DNA from: Cellulomonas sp. Root485
GTDB taxonomy: Bacteria > Actinomycetota > Actinomycetes > Actinomycetales > Cellulomonadaceae
DNA: 64,000 nt
Direction of reading: 5' to 3'
Assembly (NCBI RefSeq): GCF_001426705.1
Contig: NZ_LMFC01000002.1
Span: 166,559 to 230,558, forward strand
In this document: one piece after another, positions 7,280 to 16,519 of the stretch
Layout of the letters: every line of letters starts with the position of its first letter
Numbering within the stretch: the first letter of the stretch is position 1
Program-made: the position numbers and the translations under genes
The notes under the pieces: generated by a model
Database searches by the model: none
Told to the model about the DNA's origin: nothing
The model's input: only the letters and a program-made list of their open reading frames with translations

Positions 7280-8374
7280 TCAGCCGCCGATCGCGCTCAT
7301 CGGGCGGTCGGGCTGCAGGAAGCTCGGGTCGTCGATGTCGTGCCCGGCCTTCTTGCCCGCCAGGCACCGGCGGTACGCGTCCGCCAGGGCGGTGTCGACA
7401 TCGACCGCGGTGGGTGCGGGCCGGGCGGGCGCCGTCGTGCCGATCCGCACGGCCTGTCCGGGCCCGATGCCCAGCGCCGCGGCGTCGGTCGCGTCGGTCG
7501 AGCCGCGCAGCAGGTCCCGCACGTTGGTCTCGGTCTGGGAGAACAGGCACGCGCGCAGCTGGCCGTCGGCCGTGAGGCGCAGCCGGTCGCAGGCGCCGCA
7601 GAACGGCTGGGTGACCGAGGCGATGACGCCGACGGTCGCGGGGCCGCCGTCGACGGTCCAGAGCTCGGCGGGTGCGGCACCGCGGCCGGGCACCTCCGTC
7701 AGGGTGAACTCGGCGGTGAGGCGCTCGAGGATCTCCGCCTGCGTCACCATCTGCTGGCGGTCCCACGTGTGGCCGGCGTCGAGCGGCATCTGCTCGATGA
7801 ACCGCATCTGGTAGCCACGCTCGACGGCGAACCGCGTCAGGGCGACCACCTCGTCGTCGTTGACCCCGCGCATGGCCACGGCGTTGATCTTCACGGGGTG
7901 CAGCCCGGCGGCGTCGGCGGCGGCGATCCCGGCGAGCGTCTCGACCAGCTTGTCGCGACGGGTCAGCTCCAGGAACTTCGCGCGGTCGAGGGTGTCCAGG
8001 CTGATGTTCACGCGGGACAGCCCGGCGTCCTTGAGGTCGGAGGCCAGCCCGGGCAGTCGCAGCGCATTGGTCGTCAGGGACACCTCGGGGCTCCCCGCGG
8101 GGCCGGTGAGCGCGGTGAGCCGACGGACGACGTCCACGATGTCGACGCGCAGCAGGGGCTCGCCGCCGGTGAGCCGGATCTCGGTGATGCCCAGCGAGAC
8201 GCCCACGCGCGCGACGTGCACGATCTCCTCGGTGCTGAGCATGGTCGACCGCGCGAGCCACGGCACGCCCTCCGCAGGCATGCAGTACGTGCAGCGCAGC
8301 GAGCACCGGTCCGTCAGCGAGATCCGCAGGTCGCGGTGCACGCGCCCGAACCGGTCGACCAGCTGCTCAGTCAT
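7280..8374 (-). CDS. moaA: GTP 3',8-cyclase MoaA (radical SAM)
   Basis: 364-aa radical-SAM enzyme that starts Moco synthesis by cyclising GTP. The N-terminal cluster is C24-x3-C28-x2-C31 in TDRCSLRCTYCMP. The SAM-contact segment is RLTGGEPLLR. A second C-terminal 4Fe-4S site is visible as FCGACDRLRLTADGQLRAC, and the protein ends in Gly-Gly as MoaA should. I chose ATG at 8374, which overlaps the moaE stop (TGATG), over an in-frame start at 8389 inside moaE. Last gene of the mogA-moaE-moaA operon. Confidence 0.95.
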   Translation of the reverse strand: MTEQLVDRFGRVHRDLRISLTDRCSLRCTYCMPAEGVPWLARSTMLSTEEIVHVARVGVSLGITEIRLTGGEPLLRVDIVDVVRRLTALTGPAGSPEVSLTTNALRLPGLASDLKDAGLSRVNISLDTLDRAKFLELTRRDKLVETLAGIAAADAAGLHPVKINAVAMRGVNDDEVVALTRFAVERGYQMRFIEQMPLDAGHTWDRQQMVTQAEILERLTAEFTLTEVPGRGAAPAELWTVDGGPATVGVIASVTQPFCGACDRLRLTADGQLRACLFSQTETNVRDLLRGSTDATDAAALGIGPGQAVRIGTTAPARPAPTAVDVDTALADAYRRCLAGKKAGHDIDDPSFLQPDRPMSAIGG

Positions 8375-8787
8375 CACAGACCCACCCATACGTGCGAACC
8401 GTCCTCGAGGACCTCACGCTTCCACACCGGCAGCTCGGCCTTGACCGTCTCGACGAGCGCACGGCACACGTCGAACGCCTCGGCCCGGTGCGCGGTGGAC
8501 ACCGCGGCGACGATCGCGGCCTCCCCGACGGCCAGGTGCCCGATGCGGTGGCTGACGGCGACGCCGATGACGTCCTCCTGCTCTGCGGCGGCCGAGGCGA
8601 GGCGTTCCAGGACGTCCTGCGCGGTCGGGTGCGCCGTGTAGTCGAGCCCGACCACCCGGCCCACGACCGACGGGTCGTGGTCGCGGACCAGCCCGACGAA
8701 CGTCGCCACCGCCCCGGCCCGCGGGTCACTCACATGTTCCACGTGAAACTGCAGGTCGAGGGGCTGTTCGACGACGCGCGCGATCAT
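8374..8787 (-). CDS. moaE: Molybdopterin synthase catalytic subunit MoaE
   Basis: 137-aa MoaE, which with thiocarboxylated MoaD converts cPMP to molybdopterin. Family landmarks are GAVATFVGLVRDHD, LDYTAHPTAQDVL, VSHRIGHLAVGEAAIVAAVS, and the C-terminal LPVWKREVLEDGSHVWVG with the conserved WKRE Lys. ATG at 8787 overlaps the mogA stop (ATGA). A much longer open frame extends upstream through mogA but has no coding features there. Confidence 0.94.
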   Translation of the reverse strand: MIARVVEQPLDLQFHVEHVSDPRAGAVATFVGLVRDHDPSVVGRVVGLDYTAHPTAQDVLERLASAAAEQEDVIGVAVSHRIGHLAVGEAAIVAAVSTAHRAEAFDVCRALVETVKAELPVWKREVLEDGSHVWVGL

Positions 8788-9278
8788 CGGTGATCCCCTC
8801 CCGCCACCTGGTCGAGCACGTGACCGACGAGCGGCAGCAGCACGTCGAGACCATCGCGCACGCCGCCCGGCGAGCCCGGCAGGTTGACGACGAGCGCACC
8901 GTCCTGGGTCACGCCCGCGAGCCCACGCGAGAGGACAGCCGTCGGGACGGTCGTCGCGCCCTCGCGCCGGAGCAGCTCGGCGATCCCGGGCAGATGCCGG
9001 TCGATCACCGGGAGCGTCCCCTCGGGCGTCTGGTCGCGCGGGCCGACGCCGGTCCCGCCGGAGGTGACGACGAACCGGGCACCCGCACCAAGAGCCGCTC
9101 GCAGCGCCGACTCCACCGACTGCGACCCGTCCGGCACGACCACCACGTCGGCCACGGTGAAGCCCGCCGCCGCCAGCCTCTCGACGGCCGCGGGACCCGA
9201 ACGGTCCTCGCGCTCGCCGGACGCGGACCGGTCGGACACGACGACGACCGCAGCCAGGAGAGGTGGGGTCGTCTGCAC
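8784..9278 (-). CDS. mogA: Molybdopterin adenylyltransferase MogA/MoaB family
   Basis: 164-aa MogA/MoaB-type enzyme that adenylates molybdopterin before MoeA inserts Mo. Motifs are VVVVSDRSASGEREDRSG near the N-terminus, VVTSGGTGVGPRDQTPE (the TSGGTG substrate loop), and LVVNLPGSPGGVRDGL. The likely start is GTG at 9278. An ATG at 9335 would add 19 residues with no homology. It leads the - strand operon; its promoter should lie in 9279-9532, where I see a small hairpin (9422-9437) but no convincing -35/-10 pair. Confidence 0.85.
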   Translation of the reverse strand: MQTTPPLLAAVVVVSDRSASGEREDRSGPAAVERLAAAGFTVADVVVVPDGSQSVESALRAALGAGARFVVTSGGTGVGPRDQTPEGTLPVIDRHLPGIAELLRREGATTVPTAVLSRGLAGVTQDGALVVNLPGSPGGVRDGLDVLLPLVGHVLDQVAGGDHR

Positions 9279-9532
9279 CCGGCCAATGTACGCACGGGCG
9301 ACAGGCCGCGGAAAAGCGGTGCACCTCGCGAACACTCCCGACCCGACGCGATCCCGCGTACAAGGCCAGCCGCCCGTCGGACTCAGGGAGCCATCCCGAC
9401 CCGGACGGCCGAAGGCTCACTCCACCGTTCGGTGGACAGGTCGCACAACCGGCTCGGCGTGTGCCCGGGGCCGCTACGGTCCGACCGGGGTGACGCCCGT
9501 CCCACGCGCCACGAAAAGGGGGTGACGGCACG

Positions 9533-10309
9533 ATGAAGCGGATCCTGCTCTCGACGCTCCTTGCTCTCGCGGTCGCGCCGCTCACTGCGACGGTGGCGTG
9601 GTCGAGCGACGACACACGGCCACCCGACGAGGTGACGGCGTACTTCGAGGACGGAGCGGCGGCGGCGTTCGCTGGGATGACGTCCGACCCCGCCGTGCTC
9701 GACACGAAGGACGGCGCGTCGCGGACGGCCTCGCCGAGTGACGGCGAGGTCTCGTTCGGCCCGCCGCGGACCGTCCACCAGTTCACCCACGCCTACACGC
9801 GGGGCGACACCCGCGGAGACATCATCGAACCTGATGGCACGTGGATCGCCCCGGTCCTCGACAGTCTTGGGGACAGCGTGGGGACCGCGTTGGTGTGGTA
9901 CCCGCCAGGTCAGCCAGACCCGGAGATCGCCGCCATCGAGTGGGACCCGCAGCTCGGGGAGCGACTCGCTTCCGCCCCTGCTGATCCCCTGGTCCACGTC
10001 GGCGAGGACGATGCGTGGTTCACGCTGAAGAACAACCAGCTTCGCGGGCTGGACGGGTCGCACGTCTCCGTCGTGACGTACGGGAGGGCGCTCGCATCGC
10101 ACCTCGCGGTGGCGGACACGAGCCCCGATCCCGACTCCGACCAGGTCGGCGGAGGCCCGATCCTCGTGTCGGACTCCGTGATCTTCCGACCTCGCGGAAT
10201 CGCCACCGCCCTGGCGATCGGAGCTGCACTGGTGCTCGCGGGTGCTCTGCTTCGACGACGGCACCGCGGTTCCCACCCCCTGCCGCTTGCGGACGAGGAG
10301 TCCAGCTAG
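9533..10309 (+). CDS. Secreted, C-terminally membrane-anchored protein of unknown function
   Basis: 258 aa. A signal peptide (MKRILLSTLLALAVAPLTATVAW) is followed by about 190 polar extracellular residues, then a hydrophobic helix (GIATALAIGAALVLAGALL) and a basic tail RRRHRG, which would place the C-terminus in the cytoplasm. There is no LPXTG motif, no Cys pair and no enzyme motif I recognise. A good ribosome-binding site (AAGGGGG) precedes the ATG. Its G+C at wobble sites looks slightly lower than its neighbours. It stands alone between the mogA promoter region and the gcv leader. Confidence 0.6.
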   Translation: MKRILLSTLLALAVAPLTATVAWSSDDTRPPDEVTAYFEDGAAAAFAGMTSDPAVLDTKDGASRTASPSDGEVSFGPPRTVHQFTHAYTRGDTRGDIIEPDGTWIAPVLDSLGDSVGTALVWYPPGQPDPEIAAIEWDPQLGERLASAPADPLVHVGEDDAWFTLKNNQLRGLDGSHVSVVTYGRALASHLAVADTSPDPDSDQVGGGPILVSDSVIFRPRGIATALAIGAALVLAGALLRRRHRGSHPLPLADEESS

Positions 10310-10357
10310 CCGGCACCGGGTACGCTGACCTCACAACTTCACACGCTGCTCGAACCG

Positions 10358-10578
10358 CGGCGGGAGAGCTCCCGCGCACGTGCGGGACGCCGAAGGAGCA
10401 ACCCCCCCGGGAATCTCTCAGGCCCCTGTACCGCCACGGCGAGGCAACTCTGGAAAGCGGACTGACTCCTCCGAGGACGAGGTCCCACCGACGGTGCAAG
10501 CCGGCGCGCCCCGACAGGCGGACCGGCAAAACTCTCAGGTCGCGCGTACCCAACCGCGTAATGACAGAGCGGGGAGCC
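10358..10578 (+). ncRNA. Tandem glycine riboswitch
   Basis: Two consecutive glycine-aptamer-like domains lie just upstream of gcvP. Aptamer 1 (about 10358-10460) has cgggagag, then acgccgaaggagcaa, then tctctcaggcccc, and ends ctctggaaagcgg. Aptamer 2 (about 10466-10578) has gacgaggtccc, an ACCG-rich core, actctcaggtcgcg, and ends gacagagcgggga. The pairs ACGCCGAAGGaGCAA / CTCTCAGG and the GGA-type 3' ends are core elements of this class. Glycine-responsive tandem elements in front of gcv genes normally turn expression on when glycine is high. Boundaries are approximate. Confidence 0.88.
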
Positions 10579-10622
10579 CACCCACCGTCCCGGCACGTCC
10601 GGACGACCCAGCGGAGCAGCCC

Positions 10623-13607
10623 GTGACCACCGATCTGAGCCAGTTGCACGATGCCGTCGTGAGCGGTGTCCCCGCCATCCACCTGGACACGTCGTCCGAC
10701 GCCGTGCCGTTCACCAGCGTCGAGCACACGCCGGCTGCGGAGGTCTTCGCGGACCGCCACATCGGCCCCCGCGGCGGGGAGACCGCGCACATGCTGTCGG
10801 TCGTCGGGTACCACTCCCTGGACGACCTGGTCGACGCCGCCGTCCCCGCGAGCATCCGCACGGACCGGCCGCTGGACCTGCCCGCCGCGCGCTCCGAGGA
10901 GGAGGTGCTGGCCGCGCTGCGCACGATCGCGGGACGCAACCGGGTCATGACTCAGATGATCGGCCAGGGCTACTCGGACACGATCACGCCCGCCGTCATC
11001 CGTCGCAACGTTCTCGAGTCGCCCGCCTGGTACACCGCGTACACGCCGTACCAGCCGGAGATCGCGCAGGGTCGGCTCGAGGCGCTGCTCAACTTCCAGA
11101 CGATGGTCACGGACCTCACGGGGCTGGACGTGGCCAACGCGTCGCTGCTGGACGAGGCCACCGCGGTCGCCGAGGCGGTCGCGCTCATGTGGCGCGCGGC
11201 CCGCGGCAAGGCCGGCACGGTCGTGCTCGACGCCGACCTGTTCGGCCAGTCGCTTGCCGTCACACTCGGCCGCGCGGAGGCCATCGGCCTGCCGGTCATC
11301 GTCGCGGACCTCACCGACGGGCTGCCCGAGATCGAGGGCGACCTCATCGGAACCGTCGTGCAGCAGGTCGGTGCGTCGGGCCGTGTCCGCGACCTGAGCG
11401 TCGTCGTCGCGCAGACCAAGGAGCGCGGCGGGCTGGTCACGGTCGCCGCCGACCTCCTGGCTCTGACTCTGCTCACCTCCCCCGGCGAGCTCGGTGCCGA
11501 CGTCTCGGTCGGCTCCGCCCAGCGCTTCGGCGTCCCGCTGTTCGGCGGCGGCCCGCACGCGGCGTTCATGGCGGTACGCACCGGGCTCGAGCGGATGCTG
11601 CCCGGTCGGTTGGTGGGCGTGTCCATCGACGCCGACGGTGCCCGGGCCTACCGCCTCGCGCTGCAGACGCGGGAGCAGCACATCCGCCGCGAGAAGGCGA
11701 CGAGCAACATCTGCACCGCGCAGGCGCTGCTCGCGATCGTCGCGTCGATGTACGCGGTCTACCACGGGCCTGACGGCCTGCGGGCGATCGGTGAGCGCGT
11801 GCACGCGCGCGCGGCGGGCCTGGCCGAGCTGCTGACAGGTGTCGGCGTGACGGTCGAGCACGACACGTTCTTCGACACCGTGCGCACCGTCGTTCCCGGC
11901 AAGGCCCGTGAGGTCGTCGCGCAGGCGGCCGCTGCCGGCGTGAACCTGTGGGCGCCGGACGACGACCACGTGCAGATCGCTGCCGACGAGCGCACGACCG
12001 ACGACCACGTGCTCCGGATCGTCCTCGCGTTCGCCGCCGCCGGCACGACCACGCTGGAGGCTGAGGACGGGACCTACGCGTTCGGCTTCTCCGGCACCGA
12101 CGGCTCCGACGCGCTGCCGGCCGGCCTGCGTCGGACCAGCGCCTACCTGCAGCACCCGGTGTTCCACCTGCACCGCTCCGAGACGGCGATGCTGCGCTAC
12201 CTGCGGCGCCTGTCGGACAAGGACCTGGCCCTCGACCGCACGATGATCCCCCTGGGCTCGTGCACCATGAAGCTCAACGCCACGGCCGAGATGGAGCCGA
12301 TCTCCTGGCCGGAGTTCGCCACCATCCACCCGTACGCCCCCACGGACCAGACTCTCGGCTACGCGGAGCTGGTCACGGAGCTGCAGGACTGGCTGGCGGA
12401 GATCACCGGGTACGCCGCGGTGTCGGTGCAGCCGAACGCGGGGTCGCAGGGTGAGCTGGCCGGGCTGCTCGCCATCCACGGCTACCACGCGTCGCGCGGC
12501 GACAAGCGCGACGTCTGCCTCATCCCCGCGTCCGCGCACGGCACCAACGCGGCATCGGCGGCGCTCGCGGGCATGCGGGTCGTGGTGGTCGCGACGGCCT
12601 CCGACGGCTCGATCGACCTCGACGACCTGCGCGCCAAGCTGGAGAAGCACGGCCCCGAGGTCGCGGCGATCATGATCACCTACCCGTCGACGCACGGCGT
12701 CTACGAGGAGGGCGTGCGCACCGTCTGCGAGCTCGTCCACGAGGCCGGGGGTCAGGTGTACATCGACGGCGCCAACCTCAACGCGCTCGTCGGCCTGGCC
12801 CGTCCGGGCGAGCTCGGGGGCGACGTCAGCCACCTCAACCTGCACAAGACGTTCTGCATCCCGCACGGCGGCGGCGGTCCGGGTGTCGGACCGGTCGCGG
12901 TCGCGGCGCACCTGGCTCCCTTCCTGCCGGGCGACCCGACACCGGCGTCGACCGCGACGAACGCGGTGGCCCCGGTCAGCGCCGCCCCCTGGGGTTCGGC
13001 GGGCATCCTCCCGATCTCCTGGGCCTACGTCGCGCTCATGGGTCCCGACGGCCTGAAGACCGCCACGGAGACCGCCGTCCTCGCGGCGAACTACCTGGCC
13101 ACGCGCCTGTCCGGCCACTACCCGGTGCTCTACACGGGCCCGAACGGCCTGGTCGCGCACGAGTGCATCCTCGACCTGCGGGACATCACCAAGGAGACCG
13201 GGGTGACCGCGGAGGACGTCGCCAAGCGGCTCATGGACTACGGCTTCCACGCGCCGACGCTGTCCTTCCCGGTGGCCGGCACGCTCATGGTGGAGCCCAC
13301 GGAGAGCGAGGACCTGGCCGAGCTGGACCGGTTCGTCGACGCGCTGGTGGCCATCCGCGGCGAGATCGACGCCGTCGAGGCCGGCCGCTGGACCGTCGCC
13401 GACTCCCCGCTGCGCAACGCTCCGCACACCGCGGCGTCGGTCAGCACCGACACCTGGGAGCAGGCCTACCCGCGCGAGCTCGCCGCGTTCCCCGTGGCCG
13501 CGCTCCGCGAGGGCAAGTACTGGCCGCCGGTCCGCCGGATCGACGGGGCGCACGGCGACCGCAACCTGGTCTGCTCCTGCTCGCCCATCGAGTCCTACGC
13601 CGAGTAG
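10623..13607 (+). CDS. gcvP: Glycine dehydrogenase (aminomethyl-transferring), P-protein
   Basis: 994-aa single-chain P-protein of the glycine cleavage system. It decarboxylates glycine on PLP and loads the aminomethyl group onto lipoyl-GcvH. The N-terminal signature ADRHIGPR is present, the two homologous halves are intact, and the cofactor Lys is K742 in [24 protein letters not shown] at 10623 with GGAG upstream is the likely start, giving an extra N-terminal segment of about 40 residues compared with typical P-proteins. An in-frame ORF reaching back to 10380 runs through the riboswitch and is not real. gcvT follows after 12 bases. Confidence 0.95.
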   Translation: MTTDLSQLHDAVVSGVPAIHLDTSSDAVPFTSVEHTPAAEVFADRHIGPRGGETAHMLSVVGYHSLDDLVDAAVPASIRTDRPLDLPAARSEEEVLAALRTIAGRNRVMTQMIGQGYSDTITPAVIRRNVLESPAWYTAYTPYQPEIAQGRLEALLNFQTMVTDLTGLDVANASLLDEATAVAEAVALMWRAARGKAGTVVLDADLFGQSLAVTLGRAEAIGLPVIVADLTDGLPEIEGDLIGTVVQQVGASGRVRDLSVVVAQTKERGGLVTVAADLLALTLLTSPGELGADVSVGSAQRFGVPLFGGGPHAAFMAVRTGLERMLPGRLVGVSIDADGARAYRLALQTREQHIRREKATSNICTAQALLAIVASMYAVYHGPDGLRAIGERVHARAAGLAELLTGVGVTVEHDTFFDTVRTVVPGKAREVVAQAAAAGVNLWAPDDDHVQIAADERTTDDHVLRIVLAFAAAGTTTLEAEDGTYAFGFSGTDGSDALPAGLRRTSAYLQHPVFHLHRSETAMLRYLRRLSDKDLALDRTMIPLGSCTMKLNATAEMEPISWPEFATIHPYAPTDQTLGYAELVTELQDWLAEITGYAAVSVQPNAGSQGELAGLLAIHGYHASRGDKRDVCLIPASAHGTNAASAALAGMRVVVVATASDGSIDLDDLRAKLEKHGPEVAAIMITYPSTHGVYEEGVRTVCELVHEAGGQVYIDGANLNALVGLARPGELGGDVSHLNLHKTFCIPHGGGGPGVGPVAVAAHLAPFLPGDPTPASTATNAVAPVSAAPWGSAGILPISWAYVALMGPDGLKTATETAVLAANYLATRLSGHYPVLYTGPNGLVAHECILDLRDITKETGVTAEDVAKRLMDYGFHAPTLSFPVAGTLMVEPTESEDLAELDRFVDALVAIRGEIDAVEAGRWTVADSPLRNAPHTAASVSTDTWEQAYPRELAAFPVAALREGKYWPPVRRIDGAHGDRNLVCSCSPIESYAE

Positions 13608-13619
13608 AGGACACAGCAC

Positions 13620-14762
13620 ATGACGGACATCGAGTCCCCGCTCCACGCCGAGCACGTCGCGCTGGGGGCTGCCCTGACCTCCTTCGCCGGCTGGCAGATG
13701 CCCCTGCGCTACACCTCCGACATCGCCGAGCACAACGCCGTCCGCACGGCTGCGGGCCTGTTCGACCTGTCGCACATGGGGGAGATCGGGGTGACCGGTC
13801 CGGACGCCGGCCGGTTCCTCGACTTCGCGCTCGTCGGCAACCTCTCCGGCCTCCGGGTCCTGGGTGCGCGCTACACGATGATCTGCGCCGAGGACGGCGG
13901 CGTCGTCGACGACCTGATCGTGTACCGCGACACCGACGACACGTTCCTCGTCGTCGCCAACGCCTCCAACCACGACACGGTGCTGGCCGCGTTCGCCGAC
14001 CGGACCGCCGGGTTCGACGTCACCGTCGAGGACCGCTCCGCGCAGACGGCCCTCATCGCCGTGCAGGGCCCGCGTGCGCTGGAGATCCTGCGCGCCACCG
14101 AGGGGCTCGCCGAGGCGGGGCACGACGCCGAGACGCTGAAGTACTACGCGGCGATCCCGATGACGTTCCAGGGCAACCCCGTCTTCGTCGCGCGGACCGG
14201 CTACACCGGGGAGGACGGCTTCGAGTTCTTCCTCGACGCCGGGCTCGCCCCCGCCCTGTGGCGCGCGTTCCTCGCGGCCGGCGAGCCGTTCGGGCTGGTG
14301 CCCGCCGGCCTCTCCGCGCGCGACAGCCTCCGCCTCGAGGCCGGCATGCCGCTGTACGGCAACGAGCTCGACCGCTCGACCACCCCGCACGACGCCGGGC
14401 TCGGCCGTGTGGTGAAGCTGGACAAGGTCGACGACGAGGGCAACCCGCTCCCGTTCGTCGGCCGCGCCGCGCTCGAAGGACGCGCCCAGTCGGAGCCCGC
14501 CCGCGTGCTCGTCGGGCTCGAAGGCCTCGGCCGACGGGCCGCGCGACACGGGTACCCGGTGAAGCACTCGACCGCCACAGACGCACCGACGGTGGGCACC
14601 GTGACGTCCGGTGCACCCTCGCCGACCCTCGGCCACCCGGTCGCGATGGCCTACGTGACGCCCGAGGTCAGTGCTCCGGGCACCGAGCTGGCGGTTGACG
14701 TGCGCGGACGCTTCGAGCCCGTGCGGGTGGTTGCTCTTCCCTTCTACCGCCGACACCGGTAG
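13620..14762 (+). CDS. gcvT: Aminomethyltransferase, glycine cleavage T-protein
   Basis: 380-aa T-protein that transfers the methylene group from aminomethyl-GcvH to tetrahydrofolate and releases ammonia. Family signatures are SFAGWQMPLRY, RTAAGLFDLSHMGEI, GGVVDDLIVYR with the catalytic-site Asp, ARTGYTGEDGFE, and ARDSLRLEAGMPLYGNEL. Its ATG lies 12 bases after gcvP with an AGAGGA ribosome-binding site. In the gcvP-gcvT-gcvH operon, the T-protein supplies 5,10-methylene-THF that MetF, encoded at 20 kb, could use. Confidence 0.95.
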   Translation: MTDIESPLHAEHVALGAALTSFAGWQMPLRYTSDIAEHNAVRTAAGLFDLSHMGEIGVTGPDAGRFLDFALVGNLSGLRVLGARYTMICAEDGGVVDDLIVYRDTDDTFLVVANASNHDTVLAAFADRTAGFDVTVEDRSAQTALIAVQGPRALEILRATEGLAEAGHDAETLKYYAAIPMTFQGNPVFVARTGYTGEDGFEFFLDAGLAPALWRAFLAAGEPFGLVPAGLSARDSLRLEAGMPLYGNELDRSTTPHDAGLGRVVKLDKVDDEGNPLPFVGRAALEGRAQSEPARVLVGLEGLGRRAARHGYPVKHSTATDAPTVGTVTSGAPSPTLGHPVAMAYVTPEVSAPGTELAVDVRGRFEPVRVVALPFYRRHR

Positions 14763-14798
14763 ACCAAGCCCTAGAAGAAGACGACAGGAGCCTCACCC

Positions 14799-15170
14799 AT
14801 GACGGAGCTGCCCACCCACCTGCACTACACGGTCGAGCACGAATGGCTGGATGACGGCGCCCCCGCGACCGTCGGCATCACCGGGATCGCGGCTGACGCG
14901 CTCGGCGACATCGTCTACCTCGAGCTCCCCGCCGTTGGCGAGGAGATCACCGCCGGCGCGGTCGTCGGCGAGATCGAGTCGACCAAGTCGGTCTCGGAGC
15001 TGTACTCCCCGGTGTCCGGCACGGTCGTCGAGATCAACCAGGCTGCCGTCGAGGACCCCTCGGTGGTCAACTCCGACCCGTACGGACAGGGCTGGCTGCT
15101 GAAGGTCGACGTGGCATCGACCGGTCCGCTGCTGACCGCTGCTGAGTACACAGCGCAGAACCCCGGCTGA
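14799..15170 (+). CDS. gcvH: Glycine cleavage system H protein
   Basis: 123-aa lipoyl carrier protein. The lipoylated Lys is K63 in [16 protein letters not shown], preceded by [16 protein letters not shown], as in all H-proteins. It shuttles the aminomethyl and dihydrolipoyl groups between GcvP, GcvT and lipoamide dehydrogenase. ATG at 14799 has a GACAGGAG ribosome-binding site 8 bases upstream. Last gene of the operon; no obvious terminator hairpin is visible after it. The 284-base gap that follows holds the leader of the LuxR-type gene. Confidence 0.96.
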   Translation: MTELPTHLHYTVEHEWLDDGAPATVGITGIAADALGDIVYLELPAVGEEITAGAVVGEIESTKSVSELYSPVSGTVVEINQAAVEDPSVVNSDPYGQGWLLKVDVASTGPLLTAAEYTAQNPG

Positions 15171-15454
15171 ACCTCAGCGGCGTCACCGTCGTTGTCCCGA
15201 TGTGAACCGCGCCACGCGCCCTGGTCAGTCGTCCGGGTGAAAACCGGAACTGATCATGCGTTCGGCGTATCAGTCGGGGCGATCGGCGTTCATTGTGGGT
15301 GGCAAGCGCGATCGGGCGCATGGCGGGGGGGAACCCGCGCATGAGGAGATTGCTGGAAGTGGCGTCATGGCTCACCACCAGCCCTCTCTCATCCGGTACG
15401 CAGCCCAGAGCGAGACCCGGACCCCCCGGATCTCGCAGCACACCGGAGGACATC

Positions 15455-15688
15455 ATGAGCATGTTGGAGACGAGCAGGACCGTCGGGCTCTCGAACGACG
15501 CACTGACGCGCCGCGAGCGGGTCGTGCTGGCGGAGCTCGCCGAGGACGTCACCCTGGAGGAGATCGCGACGCGGCTCTTCGTGACGAGGAACACCGTGAA
15601 GTCGCAGGTCCGCAGCGTGTACCGCAAGATCGGTGCCTCGACGCGGGCCGAGGCAGTCGCCTGGGCCGTCGAGCACGGTATCCGCTGA
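15455..15688 (+). CDS. Stand-alone LuxR-type HTH regulator
   Basis: 77-aa protein that is little more than a GerE/LuxR helix-turn-helix: LTRRERVVLAELAEDVTLEE, then IATRLFVTRNTVKSQVRSVY, then RKIGASTRAEAVAWAVEHGI. There is no receiver, GAF or ligand domain. Such single-domain proteins bind DNA as dimers in sporulating and other actinobacteria. GGAGGA at 15445-15450 supports ATG 15455 or, with better spacing, ATG 15461. An open frame back to 15293 has no coding character. A short hairpin (15698-15703 / 15716-15721) follows. Confidence 0.72.
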   Translation: MSMLETSRTVGLSNDALTRRERVVLAELAEDVTLEEIATRLFVTRNTVKSQVRSVYRKIGASTRAEAVAWAVEHGIR

Positions 15689-15767
15689 GCATGGTCCGAC
15701 GGCTCAAGAAGACGGGCCGTCCCTTCAGCCCCACGTCCGCGGCACGCGGGCCTGGCAGACTCACCGC

Positions 15768-16193
15768 ATGAGCGCACCCGTACTCGTCGTCGCTGCAGCC
15801 ATCGTCGACGACCTGGACGACCCACGAGAGCTGCTCGCCGCTCGGCGGGCGGTTCCGGCGCGTCTCGCCGGCCGGTGGGAGTTCCCTGGCGGCAAGGTCG
15901 ACGCCGAGGAGTCCCCCGAGGACGCCCTGCACCGGGAGATCCGCGAGGAGCTCGGCGTGCGCATCGGACTCGGTGACGAGGTGGTCGGTCCCGACGACGG
16001 GATGTGGCGGCTGTCCGACGACTACGTGATGCGCATCTGGCTGGCGGAGGTCGTGGAGGGCACGCCGGAGCCGCTCGTCGAGCACGACGAGCTGCGGTGG
16101 CTCGCGCCGCGCCAGTGGCACGACGTGCCCTGGTTGGATGCGGACGTCCGCATCGTCGACAGGCTCGCGAGCCTGTCGGTCCGTCTCAGCTGA
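15768..16193 (+). CDS. Nudix hydrolase, MutT-like
   Basis: 141-aa MutT-type Nudix hydrolase. The Nudix box runs GGKVDAEESPEDALHREIRE then ELGVRI (pattern GX5EX7REUXEEXGU), preceded by RWEFPGGK, typical of MutT/8-oxo-dGTPase and CTP-pyrophosphatase members. Glu residues of the REIREE part bind Mg2+. Substrate is probably an oxidised or non-canonical (d)NTP. ATG at 15768 is chosen because homology begins at VLVVAAAIVDD. An upstream in-frame start at 15633 would overlap the LuxR-type gene. Confidence 0.83.
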   Translation: MSAPVLVVAAAIVDDLDDPRELLAARRAVPARLAGRWEFPGGKVDAEESPEDALHREIREELGVRIGLGDEVVGPDDGMWRLSDDYVMRIWLAEVVEGTPEPLVEHDELRWLAPRQWHDVPWLDADVRIVDRLASLSVRLS

Positions 16194-16205
16194 ACTGCTG
16201 CTTCG

Positions 16206-16259
16206 AGCGCCCCGCCGACCTGCTCTGGCGAGCCCCTGCCCTCTCCGGTGCGGGGCGCT
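16206..16259. terminator. Inverted repeat between the Nudix and zinc-finger genes
   Basis: A 10-bp perfect inverted repeat (agcgccccgc at 16206-16215 and gcggggcgct at 16250-16259) separates the convergent stops at 16193 (+) and 16266 (-). The 34-base loop is long and may fold on itself. Position suggests a bidirectional terminator. Confidence 0.4.
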
Positions 16260-16265
16260 GCTGTG

Positions 16266-16409
16266 TCACCAGCGGTGGTTGCCGTTCTTCATGCACGTCT
16301 GCCCGGTCCCGCGGCAGTAGCTGCACTCCCCGGACCAGCGCTTGCGGCCGGCACCGTCGCAGCGCTCGCAGACCTGCACCGCCGAGCTGCACTCATCGCA
16401 CTTCACCAC
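16266..16409 (-). CDS. 47-aa DnaJ-like zinc-finger protein
   Basis: A very small gene, easily missed because it has no ATG. GTG at 16409 (or the adjacent GTG at 16406) follows GGGAG at the right distance. The 47 residues contain seven Cys: KCDECSSAVQVCERCDGAG, then SGECSYCRGTGQTC. The CxxCxGxG-type knuckles resemble the zinc-binding domain of DnaJ, so it probably binds one or two Zn2+. It may be a small chaperone-like or RNA/protein-binding adaptor. It lies 110 bases downstream of patB on the same strand. Function unknown. Confidence 0.6.
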   Translation of the reverse strand: MVKCDECSSAVQVCERCDGAGRKRWSGECSYCRGTGQTCMKNGNHRW

Positions 16410-16519
16410 GTCGATCTCCCATGACTTCGTTGTACAGGCGTGGGCCTTTTCGTGGGCTCCGTAGGGAGGGATCGGCACGTTCCGGGGGTGGACATGAGCC
16501 CTCGGGCGACGAGTCTTGG

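Noticed and set aside
10020..14756. A 1578-codon open frame antisense to the gcv operon
   Set aside because: Arg/Gly/Val/Asp/His-rich with no motifs, and it mirrors the codon periodicity of gcvP-gcvT on the other strand; a high-GC shadow.
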